Assembly: GCA_015680685.1 (NCBI GenBank)
Contig: MNCI01009501.1
Span: 97,603 to 152,762 of the forward strand
DNA length: 55,160 bases
Direction of reading: 5' to 3'
Source of the DNA: Gnetum montanum
Lineage: Eukaryota > Streptophyta > Gnetopsida > Gnetales > Gnetaceae
Positions 1-12,486 of the stretch are shown here, piece by piece. The notes beneath the pieces were generated by a model, which worked only from the letters and a program-made list of their open reading frames with translations, had not been told where the DNA came from and made no database searches. Each line of letters begins with the position of its first letter. Position 1 is the first letter of the stretch. The translations under genes were made by a program, and so were the position numbers.

Positions 1-159
1 CAATCGTGACATACAAGTAAGTTTAGGAAGACAACGATCAACCAACCTATCCTTGTTCCACAAGGGCACATAAGCACTTAGTCCTTGGAATTCGACTGGA
101 TCGTGCGTGAAACGCTTGTATTTGTATGGTTGAGCATAGGGGTACCTCGCCGCTCATCA
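1..159 (+). repeat. 3' end of an Athila-type LTR, cut by the window edge
   Basis: The segment matches the last part of the LTRs at 15592-16165 (same strand) and 18000-18663 (opposite strand). It shares a stretch reading tracaagtaagt, the cacttag block, and the terminal GGGGTACCTCGC...CTCATCA. It ends exactly at the CTCATCA terminus. No primer-binding site (TTGGCACCG type) follows, so it is a solo LTR or the 3' LTR of a plus-strand element lying to the left. Confidence 0.85.
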
Positions 160-3100
160 ATAATTAAGCATATCATTTTATTATTCTTCTATAAAACTTT
201 CTAGTATTGTATTTACTACATTATTTGTTTTTATTTCAACTTCTGTTCTAGGAACTACATGTTGAGATAAATGAGAAATCTCTACTATTTTCTAAAGTTC
301 ATCCGTTACATGGATATGATTTGTAATTGCATAATTTTTTGAATTGCCATCATGATTCACCTACTCATGTTTTAAATCTTATCATGTTTTTCCTATAGTA
401 AAGTCTAATACATTCACTCTTTCAATGACTTCAAATACAATTCTACCAATGCCTCTAATCCCACTTATTTCACCAATGTCATACAATGGTCCTCTTTGCA
501 ACACCTCATGTCATACCTTGGCTAAGCAATTGGCCTTGGATTCTAACTACCTTTTCAAGAGTTATAACCCATCTAACATTAGGATGTTTAGAAATTCTAT
601 TGATAATTTTCATACAACGTTCACCAAAAGAAAAAATTATAAAAGCTCAAATAAAAGCTAGGTGATTATGCCTTAAACATGATCATATTGCTAACAATAA
701 GATATTGCATGACTTTAGAAGCATAGCTTATCTAGTTCTACTTGCACTCTTAAATGGTATGATGGTATATATGATAATAACAAAATCTTGAATGACAAAA
801 CACTTTCTAATTTTTTCATGGAGAGGAACTAGATAACATATATACTTTACAAAGATGTAAACTTCTTGTCTATTTTGTTCAAAATTTTTAGATATACTAA
901 TATAAACTTAACAATTATTATTGTTCACAAATGAGAGAAGATAGCATTAACAAGGAGAACTAAAATATTAATATCATTCATACATCCATGTAGGACTTCT
1001 TTGCCATTTATAAAAAATTTCTTGATAAGTTGAGTTAGGATTTCAAGAATTCTATACTTTCTTGCAAGGCAAGTAAAGGTATTATAGTTGGAAATATTAT
1101 AACCTTAAGAGGGCATTTTATGTTATTAAAATACTTCTTCATAGCCAAATAAGAGCACTAAGATTTAAAATAAAAATGACTTTAAAATGTTGGGGCTATC
1201 ATTTAAAGTGATGCTAAGGTGTTTGTTTCCTAGGTGGTAATGAAGATTTGGATTCAAGCATGATGTTGAGGATGTCTCAAGATCTCGTTAGGTAGAATGA
1301 GCATTTAGTACTTCAATTAATGATCCTTTACAAGAATAGAAAGTTACCCTAGATGCCCACACAATATTAAACATGGTACATAGAAGTTTCAACCCCCTAA
1401 AAACCTATTTTATTATTCATTAGTTTAGCATGCACCAAAAAGTGGAAGCAAAATTAAAGTTTCCTAGACAAAAATGTTTGTTAATTATGCTTTATTGAAG
1501 ATGCAAAACACCTGTATAATCACATGAACTATTTGTCCATTTTTTCCTATTTCAAGAATGGATCTTTAACACTTTTTATAGTTCATAAAATCATAACATG
1601 GGGAATCCTTTTCATTTAGTGGAATACTATTTAAGATAGTATCTTTAGTAACCCTATTGTTAACAAATGCATATTTGTCCTAAATGGTGCTAGAAAATCA
1701 ATTTTCTTTATTGTCACTAACACATATGTTACTGCACCAATAATCATATTGTAAATATTGTAATTTGAAATGTATAAATGTTCTACAATATGAAACTATT
1801 GATTTAGTGAAAAAATTGAGTTTTAAGTTGAATTTGAACTAAAAAATTTCTTGTTATGAGCAAACTAAAAGTAGCTCAAATTCGACATAATAAGCCAACC
1901 ACCTACCAAAAGAATCCTTGTGATGTAGAACTTTTTAGTGTTTTCAAATCATAGATATACTAGGATTACTTTAATAAAAGCAACATTTCAACCTTTGAAA
2001 CTATTAAGAGAAGTTTTTGGACATCAATGAAACTTGGAGCATCATATTTTAATTTTTTTTGTAGATGTATAAGAAAAGCCTATATGAAAGAAAGGCTTGT
2101 ATCCTTCTTACCTTAACGATGTTCTAGATTTGTGTGATTAAAACTTGCATTAAAAGCTATATTATTCTATCAATGTTCTTTGAAATATTTCGGATGTAAT
2201 TAGTTGTGAGAAAATATTGAATTGTTATTTGGGTTTAACATGATCTCAAGGATAAAACTTAAGTAGTTTTCTTTGCTTCTAAATCTATAATTAACTACAA
2301 ATTTCATGTTTATTATTCCATCTTTTGGTTTTAGCCAAACCCAAAGACTAAAGCAAAGCAAAGAATAGTAGTAACAATTATGAAAATGAATGTCATAGAA
2401 AAGCCCTTTTCTAGGTAACCAATAGCCTTTACTATTTGAGGCTTAATGCAACAAATCACTGTTAAGCCTATCTATACTATTTCAACAACAATTATAATTG
2501 AAATCATAATCATGAAACTCTTACAAAGTAGGTCCCATCCATAACTAGAATACAACTAGATCTAGTTCTTAGAGTTGTAGTAGTTGCTACTCCTTCATCA
2601 GTACTTCGAGAATATGCATTATTATATGATTTATCAATCCTAAAAACACATATCATTATTTCTGTATCTTTTTTTCTCTTTTTAATTATATCAACTAAAT
2701 TGGAGGATTATTTTCTAAAGTTATACATGTGTTCTCTCTTATTTAAAATGTTTCTTGACAACATCCTTTTAGCTTTGAAACATTTTAATATGTTGCAAAA
2801 TTTACAAAATTGGTGTTTTTTTTATGTTTCATGATTTGGATATGGAGGCCAACAATTTTTTTAAAAAAAATTAAATTTTAAAGGAATTTTATGATGTATG
2901 AACACCTCTTCCAATCCCCTTTTCTTCTCTTATAGGTGGTTTTTTTTTGGTTTTGGACACTAAAAGGACAACCTGGAGGTCCAACAAACATCTAGGCAAA
3001 ATGTTGGATCTTCACAACAGATGTCTAGTAGATGTAGACGATGTTTGGTAAGCTATGGAGATGTCTTTGAAAAATAAAAGATATCTTTAATGAGATGTCT

Positions 3101-4590
3101 CTACTAGGTGAGAGATGTCTCCCATGCTAGGGGGGCATCTCCCAAGGGACAAAGATGTCTTCTTTGCAATTTTTTTTTAACAAAAAGGTGTCTATTCCAA
3201 GTCAATGAGTTAAACTGGCAACCTTTTATTTAACAAGACAATGAGTTGAACAATCAACACATATATCACTAGCAAGTTCTTACCTTATTTATATATTTAC
3301 GAAGCTCATTTATAGTTGCTCTACTAAGCATAACACCTTCAAATTGGTTGAAATTTCAATTATATTCTACGCTAATACATGAAGTACTCTTGATTTGATT
3401 ACTTAATAAATTTGTACACTAGTGTTCATAGTAATTAACTTGCTAGTTATCAGTAAGGAGTAACTCACGCTGTTAGAACATGTGGCTTGTGGATTGCATG
3501 TCATGTGTATAGTCCTAGAAGTATAGTGGGATATGTCCCACTTAGAAACACACTACAAATATACATCTTAGGGCTATAAATTATCATTGAATACTTTAAA
3601 TATCTTAATAGGTTAGCTCATATTGATGAGATAAATACACCAAGATTATGAATTAGCCTACTCATTAAACTCTACTTTCATTAAAAAAAAAACATAAGAT
3701 TCATAGAAGTTCTTTTAGTAAGCCCATCATTTGTTTATAATGGGTTACAAGTTTGAGTTGTGCTTGAGGCATCATTTTGTTATATCTATGGTCGTTGGCT
3801 AGTTGGTTAGCTTGCATTGCCTTACATCAAAAGGTGTTGGTTTCAATGATACTATAAGCACTATACATCAACTTGGGGTCATTGATGTAGACTATGTTGG
3901 TTGTGTGACCAAATTACATAGGTTTTTACTGCATTAGAACTTGAAACTATTTTACTATACATATTCCATAATATATGGTATATTCATAGAACTTAGTGTC
4001 GAATATGCATAATTGTATTATATTAGAATCTCCATTGGGATTAAACCTATGCCTTGCAAGCCATAAGATACATGTTGTAACCAAGTAAGTAATGCCTAAC
4101 TAAGGTTGTTACATTAGTTTATTTATCGCTTTTAAGGATTTTGGTGTTTGAAAGGAAGAAATTGTTTAATCCCAAGAATAAAATGTATTATAAAGAAAAA
4201 GTAAAGTAAAATCATATAGAACATCGAAGGAAGGTGAAACTCTAGCATAACATAAAAAGAAAGATCCAATGATTTTGGTATGCTTTTTCAATTTTCATTA
4301 TGACTTGGGTTTATGATTTGAAGAAACTACAAATAAACAAAGATCTAGCTCTTCATAGAGGTGAATGATGAAAAACAACTCATGTAGTAGACCCTATTTT
4401 GTGGAGATAAGGCTAACATGATGACAACAACGATGACTTTAATTACCTTAATTATCCTAGTAATGCTAATAGTTTATATCAAAACATACAAAATAATTTT
4501 GGTAGGAACAATAAGGGTTGTTAAAATTGAAAGCAGCTCATGAACATGATGGTATTTTAAGAACAACTTAAACTCACAACTTATTGATTT
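160..4590. other. AT-rich intergenic DNA, no gene recognised
   Basis: About 4.4 kb of AT-rich sequence. The only open frames are short, and none resembles a known protein on either strand. Around 3000-3160 the motif gatgtct recurs several times. A similar motif recurs near 46190-46260, so both may be worn copies of one LTR or other repeat. No RNA gene or promoter can be supported. Confidence 0.6.
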
Positions 4591-4690
4591 AACAATGACA
4601 TTTTAACTTAGTGGTTAGACTCTTGATTTGGAAATTTCAAGTTATAAGTTTAATTTTGATGAGTAATACTAAGTTATAATAATTTAAAGG
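4591..4690 (+). repeat. tRNA-derived short repeat (SINE-like), copy 1
   Basis: It reads aacaatgacattttaac, then ttagtggttagactcttga, then a degenerate B-box-like ataagtttaattttga, then taatactaagttataa. This is the order of the copies at 4990, 16296, 36188(-) and 47300(-). The A-box-like TAGTGGTTAGAC and B-box-like blocks are about 30 bp apart, as in tRNA heads of plant SINEs. It is the most degenerate copy. Confidence 0.5.
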
Positions 4691-4989
4691 ATCATCATGT
4701 AGAAAGTGAATGCTCATCCCATTGAGGTGGACTCTTAGGAGGGCAATGGATGAGCAAAAACCTAACCTCATTCAAGTGGCTATACTCAAGTTGAAACCAA
4801 GTCTAATGAATTAATAAACAAGCATCTTAGCATCGCTTCAATAGTTCTAATTTGAATACATGTTTTGTGGGCAAATATTGTTAAAAAAATGTTATACCCT
4901 CTCGTTATTGAAAGTGAGTATAATGATTCATACCCAAAACATAGAGTTTTCATGATATTTGGTAGAACTTAAATTATAATAATGTGTTA

Positions 4990-5085
4990 AGCAATGAGGT
5001 GTTAGGGTAGAGGTAAGACTCTTAATTTGGAAACCATGAGTTATGTGTTTAATTTGGGTAAGCAATACTAAGATATAAAGTTCTA
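4990..5085 (+). repeat. tRNA-derived short repeat (SINE-like), copy 2
   Basis: It opens with agcaatgaggtgttagg, then ggtaagactcttaatttgg, then a degenerate B-box block (tatgtgtttaatttgg) and agcaatactaagatata. It lies about 400 bp from copy 1 in the same orientation. The B box is decayed, so it is probably inactive. Confidence 0.55.
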
Positions 5086-5700
5086 ATTTAGTGTACAAGT
5101 ATGCCTTGTTGGAGGTTTGAAGGTTACTTCCCTTCTTGGATGGGGTTGGAAGGAGGATGCAAATCCACTCAAGTTCCATGTTATCTTAACCATCATTTCC
5201 TTGGAGAATCACATGGCCTTGATTCCTTTTGTATTGTATCACAAGGATATGTAGGTTACCAGGGCCAAGGCTAGGGCCTTTGGCTCAAGTACCATCTAGT
5301 CTCCATGGAACAAGGGTATAGGGCTAAATGTGTGTAATACAGGACACGTCCTAGCTTTGTTAAGGATTGATGTCTTTAGGTGTTTGTCAATGCTCTCTAT
5401 GATGGTTATACATATGTATTGCATTGCTTCAATTGTTCATATGATTATCAAGGCATATTCACAATACTCATAATCCTTGGACCAATGGATGACATATGTG
5501 TTGTGTACTCTTGTTATGCTTGTAGGTTCTTTAGTACATTGAAGTGTAGTCCATCTTGAGTTTGCTCTAAAGTCCTTTGGCAATTTAAAGCGTAAGGGTA
5601 ATGTCAAGTAGTACTTTTTAGGATAGTGAAATTACATCACTGTATATCTTAGGGTAAATATTGTTTAAAGAAAAGTTCTAGATTTACAACTCCCCTATCA
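5086..5700. other. Intergenic DNA upstream of CCT5, no gene seen
   Basis: AT-rich sequence with only short random open frames. Nothing in it resembles a coding region, RNA gene or recognisable mobile element. Confidence 0.55.
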
Positions 5701-6146
5701 AAGTGTCTAATTAGAATACCCCTTGGTATTTAACCTATGACTAAGCGTGGGCGGTAAGCTCGCGTTCTATTTCGTTTTATTTTACTCGAGGGTATTCTTT
5801 TTGGAGTTGTACAGAGTTAAATTAGTAGAAACCGAGCACTGCTGAACCGCCTTTCCCATTGCCATGGTCGAGAATATTCCAGCAAACATTTGAATAACTT
5901 GAACTCCAAAGCGAGGAACCCTACTACTACGAGCGTCATTCCTGCGTGCAGCAGAGACTCGAGCTTTTAAATCGCAATCGCTTCATCGACCTCGCATTCG
6001 GCCAAACACATACTGAAGCGAAAGCTCGCGCGCGCAGCGAGCAAGCAAGAAGGTGCTGCAAATAGAACCTTGGATCAGGGTTTTAGCAGCAGCGAGAGAG
6101 GGCAAGAAGTTGCGTTGGCAGTGCCATTTGCAGGAGGAGTGCAGAA
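5701..6146 (+). promoter_or_regulatory. Promoter and 5' UTR region of CCT5
   Basis: GC content rises sharply here compared with the flanking DNA to the left. A TATA-like cttttaaat lies at 5964-5972, about 175 bp before the start codon, which would leave a 5' UTR of roughly 140-150 nt. The perfect heat-shock-type inverted pair GAATATTC lies at 5872-5879. The transcription start is inferred, not seen. Confidence 0.45.
5871..5880 (+). promoter_or_regulatory. Candidate heat-shock element
   Basis: The sequence aGAAtaTTCc fits the nGAAnnTTCn core bound by heat-shock factors. It is about 275 bp upstream of the CCT5 start codon. Cytosolic chaperonin genes are known HSF targets in yeast and mammals, so the placement makes sense. 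One pair of inverted units is a weak site, and a third unit is not clear. Confidence 0.3.
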
Positions 6147-9100
6147 ATGGCGCTGGCATTCGACGAGTTCGGGAGGCCATTTATTATTGTGCGAGAACAA
6201 GAGCAGAAAGCGCGCGTGAGGGGCCTCGATGCGCAGAAGGCCAACATTGCGGCAGCTAAGGCCGTCGCCAGGATTTTGCGTACCTCTCTCGGCCCCAAGG
6301 GCATGGACAAGATGCTTCAGAGCCCCGATGGCGATGTCACCATCTGTATTTTTTCTAACCCTAATCCTTCTCGTTTCGTTTACTTTCCATCCACACACAG
6401 CTTCTTCAAAATTTGAATTCTCTGCGAGTGTCTATAATGTATTTACAAAATTTTCAGTGTATTAGTGGCATTGTTTGTTTCCGAACGTCGTGGTGCTTTT
6501 TCAGAATCTGTATGTTATTATCGTGCTTTGATACCAGTAGTGGCGTTCGCTGTAACATTTTTATTGAGGTGTTTTCTGCTCTGGTGCAACATGAATAAGC
6601 GTTCGGGCTAGTGAATTTTAAGGCTCTGAAGTGAGATTGTTTTGTTTTGCGTTGATAGCGAATGATGGAGCGACGATTCTGGAGCAGATGGAGGTGGAGA
6701 ACCAGATCGGCAAGCTGATGGTGGAACTGTCGCGGAGCCAGGATTATGAGATCGGTGATGGCACTACAAGTGTGGTTGTCACTGCGGGCTCTCTGCTTGA
6801 GCAGGCAGAGCATCTTTTGGAACGCGGAATCCATCCCATTAGGATCGCCGAAGGTTATGAAATAGCCTCTAAGATTGCTGTGGATCATCTCGATCGCATA
6901 GCACACAAGTTTGAATTCAACTTGAACAGCATTGAACCTCTTATTCAGACCTGCATGACCACTCTGTCATCCAAAATGTGAGCTACTTGATTTTGAATCT
7001 TTTGAAGCAGTAACACATTATTGCAGCTCAATTTCCATACTTTTCACTAAACTTCTATCATACTGGTGATGTGCTACAGAGTGAATAGATGTAAAAGGAT
7101 GCTTGCTGAAATTGCTGTCAAAGCAGTGCTGGCCGTTGCAGATTTAGAGAGAAAAGATGTGAACTTGGATTTAATTAAAGTCGAAGGCAAGGTCGGCGGA
7201 AAGCTAGAAGATACCGAGTTGGTTTATGGCATCGTTGTAGACAAGGACATGAGCCATCCGCAGATGCCCAAAAAAATTGAGAATGCAAAAATTGCTATCT
7301 TGACTTGCCCGTTTGAGCCCCCGAAGCCAAAAACAAAGCATAAGGTTGACATTGACTCTGTTGAGAAATTCGAAGCCCTGCGACAGCAAGAGAAGCAGTA
7401 CTTCGATGACATGGTTCAAAAGTGCAAGGTTAGTCAGATGTACTTCTAACATTTGATCTATCTGTACAATGCCATGGTATTTGTTTACATTTCTTTCGTG
7501 GTTGTTTTTCATGAATATGATCGCCTTCTTTATTGCGATATGCGCATATCTGACGCTATGCCATGCTCGACTTACCTGATTTTGAGTTTGTGGAATGTAG
7601 CTTTGGGAATTTTTAAATAATTCTGGTATCCTGAAAAATTAGTTCTTGCACTAATAAAATAGATATCATTATTATATTAGTAGCAATAGCAATAGCCTAG
7701 GGTTGTTTCTGTAAGAATGCTTATGAGTCTGATCATGGCATATAAATATTGCTAGTTGAACATGTGCTATGTTCATGCGTTTTCTCACTTTTCTGAAATG
7801 GTGTGAAAAGAAAAGGTTTAAGAATAGACAACATAGAAAACGTGGATTAAAATGGCTAACAGAGGAAGTTTCTGTAAGAATGCTTATGAGGATGTTAATT
7901 GTATTTATACGCCGTGTCTTGCAACTGCTCATTTTTAGAATAAAGATTGAGTACCTAAAGTCACCATTTATGGACATGGATTGGTGGAAGATGGTATACT
8001 AATAAAACGTAGAGTGTGTTGCTAACAAATGTAATCTTTGGTAGGGAAGAAATCGTTGAGCTTTTGAGAAGATAGAAAGCAATCTGCATAGAGTATTGTG
8101 GTTATCAGTAAAAGGTTGTAAAGAGAATGTGATAATATGGGATTTGATTGTTCAGGCATGTATATTTTAAAAGAGTAAAATTTGTATTTGGAAGGTTAGG
8201 TATGAATTGGTACCTTGATATGGTTATTTTATGTCATGTATTGTTTTACAAGGTTGATCTTTAAGATTCCCAAACAATTCTGGCAGGACTTCAAATCATA
8301 TTTTCTCTCATTAATGAAACTTTTGTTTTAGTTGTCCAAAAACAAATAGATAGTGCCAACCTAGAAAATTTTTTATGCAGTAATCCAAAAGCACAGAAGG
8401 GAACCGAAAATGCTAATCAACTATAAAAACATTTTCAAGAGTGGGAATACAATGACGTTTCAAGAAAAAATAAAGTAACTTTATCTTCTCTAAATGTGAT
8501 TAAATTTTCTAACCTTGTGGCAAATACAGCTTCAAGTTCAATTTTTTTGGGGTGTTGTCTCAGAGTGAGTTTTATCTCTTGTTTGATGTGGACAGTGACA
8601 TTTTGATGATATTTGCATGTTATGTTGCATCTCAAATATATAGCCTGAGAGTTGCCTCTCTTTTGATGATTGTTGGCATAATGAGATCTGCACATAAATT
8701 TATTGGATGAAATTATTAGTCAGAAACCCTACTGTTTTTATAATCTCGCTTTTTTAATTGGTAAATATTTCTGTCCATTGTTACAGGATGTTGGTGCAAC
8801 GTTAGTAATCTGTCAGTGGGGCTTTGACGATGAGGCCAATCATTTATTGATGCACCGTGGTTTGCCAGCAGTTCGCTGGGTTGGTGGTGTTGAACTGGAG
8901 CTAATTGCGATTGCAACGGGTTTGTGCTTAATGTTTCAAAACCAGTTAAATGTAAATTTTTAGGTATATGGCCTTTGCCTCGTGGAAGTGATCTTTGTTG
9001 TTGACTGTAATATATATAATTTCATTGGATGTTTAGGTGGCCGAATTGTACCAAGATTTCAAGAACTGACACCTGAGAAGTTGGGAAAGGTAACTTAATA

Positions 9101-10895
9101 CTTCAGCTTTTTTAAATTGTATTTTTGAATATGAGATGCAAGATGCTAGAGGCCGGTTCAAATTACTATATATGTGTTTTTTTTTTTTTGTGGACTTATG
9201 TAGGAAATTCCATTATTACGGTTTTGGTTTTCACTTTGGCTGAAATCTGTGTTTGGGTGCTGTGCACCATTTTTTATATCTTTTCTCAGGCTGGATTAGT
9301 AAGAGAGAAGTCCTTTGGTACAACCAAAGATCGAATGGTTTATATAGAGCAATGTGCAAATTCAAGGGCAGTGACTATTTTCATACGTGGTGGTAAGTTC
9401 ATAGAAATGTCACAACGTGCGTGTTGTCCAGTGAATTCTTATTATCTGTATGCCACAATGACGTTATCGTTTCCCTTGCAATTCAGAGCATTCTTTTTTC
9501 TTCAAGATAAATTTAAAAAGATTATACGTCTAATTTGTTTGAAACCGTCAATTTCTTGAGGATACTTTTTATTGATAGAAATGGAATATGAAGAACTTGG
9601 TTAAGGATCCGTGACATTTTGGGAAAACATGAAACTGGAACCTCTATTATTAGCATTTTATTTTATCCTCTTTAAAGGTTTGGTTTCTGCCTTTCTTTAT
9701 GACATGTTTGTTTTTAATTAGCAAAACTATACCTTTCCTTTGGTTGGATTCCTGGTTATATTACAAAAGTAAAACCTTTTAGCTAGTTTTGTAATTTGAA
9801 ACTGATGTTGGTTTTCTGATAATTGTGTGTTATTCATTTCTGTTTTTTGGCTTTGTTTTCGGTGTTGGTTAGAATCCGTAGGAATTAAGTTTTCTGAATC
9901 CTGTAGATGCTTATGCAGATGGTGCTTGATCAGCTGTTTATTTTATTGTACCCAGGTTACTGTTTTACGCTTTTTCAAATCAACCATGTTGAGTTTTTCA
10001 ATTTCGTAATTTGATACCTTTCATTTAGCAGGATGTAGCTATCTGATTAATGATAATATATTATATTGTCTTTTTCAACTGACATAGGTTGTAGGCATAT
10101 CTATTCCATTATTTTGCTGTCTGATCTGTTGTTGGATTCAGGAAATAAAATGGTGATAGAGGAGACAAAAAGAAGTCTCCATGATGCTCTGTGTGTGGCA
10201 CGGAATTTAATTCGCGATAATTCAATTGTGTTTGGTGGAGGTGCTGCAGAAATATCAGCTTCGCTTGCAGTTGAAGCTGCTGCTGACAAAATTCCAGGAG
10301 TTGAGCAGGTCGGTTTTCTCCATTCTTATGCCAACAATGTTATTGTTATTTTGTTTTTAGCTTAGCTGGGAATTATGGTATTTTACTTTGCCACATCATG
10401 GCTTATTTTTGCTGATTCCTGCATGATTATTTTTTTTGGTCGATGTTGCTAAGTTAATAATTTTCATAGCTTTTTGTTTTTAAAACTAAGCATGCTTCCT
10501 ACAATTATTTTTTCAGTATGCAATCAGGGCATTTGCGGATGCTTTAGATGCTATTCCAATGGCACTTGCTGAGAACAGTGGTCTACAACCCATTGATACA
10601 TTGACAGCAGTTAAATCTCAACAGATAAAGGTGGCTGTTATTTCTAGTTTCTAACAACTAGATATTCTTTTTAAAATACGAAATTGGATAATGTATTAAT
10701 TATCATAATGTTATTTTTTTCCAGGAAAACAATCCACATTTGGGTATTGATTGTAATGATGTTGGCACAAATGATATGAAGGAACAGGATGTGTTTGAAA
10801 CACTTATTGGAAAGAAACAGCAGTTGCTGCTTGCTACCCAGGTTGTGAAGATGATTTTGAAGATTGATGATGTCATAACACCTACTTCTTATTAG
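6147..10895 (+). CDS. CCT5: T-complex protein 1 (CCT) chaperonin, epsilon subunit, nine exons
   Basis: One of the eight different subunits of the cytosolic TRiC/CCT ring, which folds actin, tubulin and many other proteins using ATP. Exons: 6147-6345, 6659-6977, 7080-7428, 8787-8919, 9037-9089, 9290-9392, 10142-10308, 10517-10630, 10725-10895. All eight introns are GT-AG, every phase matches, and the spliced length of 1608 nt gives 535 residues, the usual epsilon length. Visible landmarks are the start [11 protein letters not shown], the TCP-1 signature [18 protein letters not shown] at 68-72, the nucleotide-binding GDGTT at 99-103, SHPQMPK and [10 protein letters not shown] in the apical part, HDAL with the presumed catalytic Asp near 400, and GGGAAE at 417-422. 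The ends match plant epsilon subunits closely. No frameshift or stop is present, so it should be functional. The longest intron (7429-8786) holds no other gene. Confidence 0.97.
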
Positions 10896-11734
10896 TGTCT
10901 GGCCAATGTGGAGAACATAGTTTTATCAGCCGTTGGCAATATGCCATCTTATGTTGTTTTTAAAATAGGAGTAGAAGTATCAACAATTTTGTTTACTGTT
11001 CCCTGATGTATCTGATATGAGTGCCAGTTTTTATTACAATTTGAAAATGTGCACAGTGATGTTTATAGTTTTTGAATGCAGTTGCTATTGGAATTAACTT
11101 ATAATTGAGTTTGCTTTGTGTTTCGATGACTGATCAAACTGATTGTGCAATTGCATTATTTAGTCCTCTACATTTTGAAGTCTTAGGGAATTGCGATGTA
11201 TGCGTTTATGTTGCCTTTTTTGTTAATATTTAGGGCTTCTCCTTGAGAAGACAATGGTAACGAGTTTCTGTATAATGTTTTGTTTTCAATGGTATGTGAG
11301 ATCTTCATCTGTAGTCGCAGAACATCCGTTGTCTTTTCTTTTCTGGAACCTGGAATTAGTCCAGGAAACCACAATGAATTCTTTGGATTTGCCGGACGTT
11401 ACTTTGTCTCAAAACATCCTCTAAGAAAGTTGAAAAACAAAACATGGCTGGATTAATGTTACACTGGCGTTTTCTTTCTTTTTTGGTTCGCCTATTTTTG
11501 AGTTGGCGTGAGAATTGCAAATTTCGTTAGATCACGCAAATCTTTATATTTATATAGCAAGCATAAGAATGAAATTACTTGTTTTACCAAGGGTTTGTCA
11601 TATTCGCTACCTTTAGCCATACATGAACTTGAAAATGGTTCTGTTATCTATATTGGGGTGACTAATTTTCCGACCACAAGAGGACATTTGATTTATTCAA
11701 AAATTTATTTTAAAAATGCGTTTTAACGTCTTCT
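10896..11734. other. 3' flank of CCT5, no gene seen
   Basis: Convergent intergenic space between CCT5 and the CYPRO4-like gene. AT-rich, with no open frame resembling a protein. It must contain the CCT5 3' UTR and polyadenylation site, but no canonical AATAAA stands close to the stop codon. Confidence 0.55.
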
Positions 11735-12386
11735 AATGCCTCTACCCCACTGCAAAACTGTACTTACGTTCCCAATCGCATTTAAGCACTGAACCATTAA
11801 TTATAGAAAAACATTGATTCACACAAGTGTTAGTACTTCACGGTATAGGACCCGGAATTGCAGACATGGTAAAATTTAGAAATCCCCATCTATTAAGATT
11901 ATGTATCCACACGAAACCCAAGAATATGGCAATGATCTTAGGACCAAACAATGAAATTTCAATTCATATTACAATTTACGAGACCATTTTCAAATTTATA
12001 GCACTCATCATACCTCTTAAGTGATTTGGAATTTCTAATGCCTTTAGCTACTGCAAAGGTGTCCTCATCACACCAATCGAAGTAATGCACTGAGCCGTCA
12101 ATTATAGAAAAACGTTGTTTCCCACAAGCGTGAAAATAACTTCATGATTAGGACCCAGAATTGCAGACACGATAAAATTTAGCGTCCCGTTCATTTTGAT
12201 GGTGTATCCACACGGAACCTTGCCAACAATGTGACAATGATCTTAGGCCCACGATTTCAAGCCAAACAATGCAATTTCAATTCATATTACAATTTACAGT
12301 ATCATTTTCAAATTTACAGGAGATAACAACACAATGAAATTTCAATTCATATTACAATTTACAATATCATTTTCAAATTTACAGGA
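11735..12386 (-). repeat. Imperfect tandem duplication in the 3' flank of the CYPRO4-like gene
   Basis: Two long units of about 270-316 bp (roughly 11735-12003 and 12004-12319) share ordered blocks such as ggaccc-gaattgcagac and attatagaaaaac-ttg. A third short copy of the unit end lies at 12320-12386. Each unit end, read on the minus strand, carries ttgtaaattgtaatatg followed by aattgaaattt. That block occurs three times downstream of the CYPRO4-like stop codon and has the U/A-rich look of a plant polyadenylation region. Confidence 0.7.
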
Positions 12387-12486
12387 AACAACCAGAATTT
12401 TTAACTTTTTGACACAAATTGTTACGAGGAGGGAAACTCGATCCAAACTGCAATACAATTCAAAGCAGCAGGGGATGTATACTATT

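Noticed and set aside
425-661. 78-codon open frame near the left end
   Set aside because: No family resemblance, AT-rich composition, no neighbouring exon or promoter signal; compatible with chance.
6352-6366. Telomere-like ctaaccctaatcc in intron 1 of CCT5
   Set aside because: One and a half units only. Telo-box motifs act in promoters of plant housekeeping genes, but a single partial copy in an intron is weak evidence.
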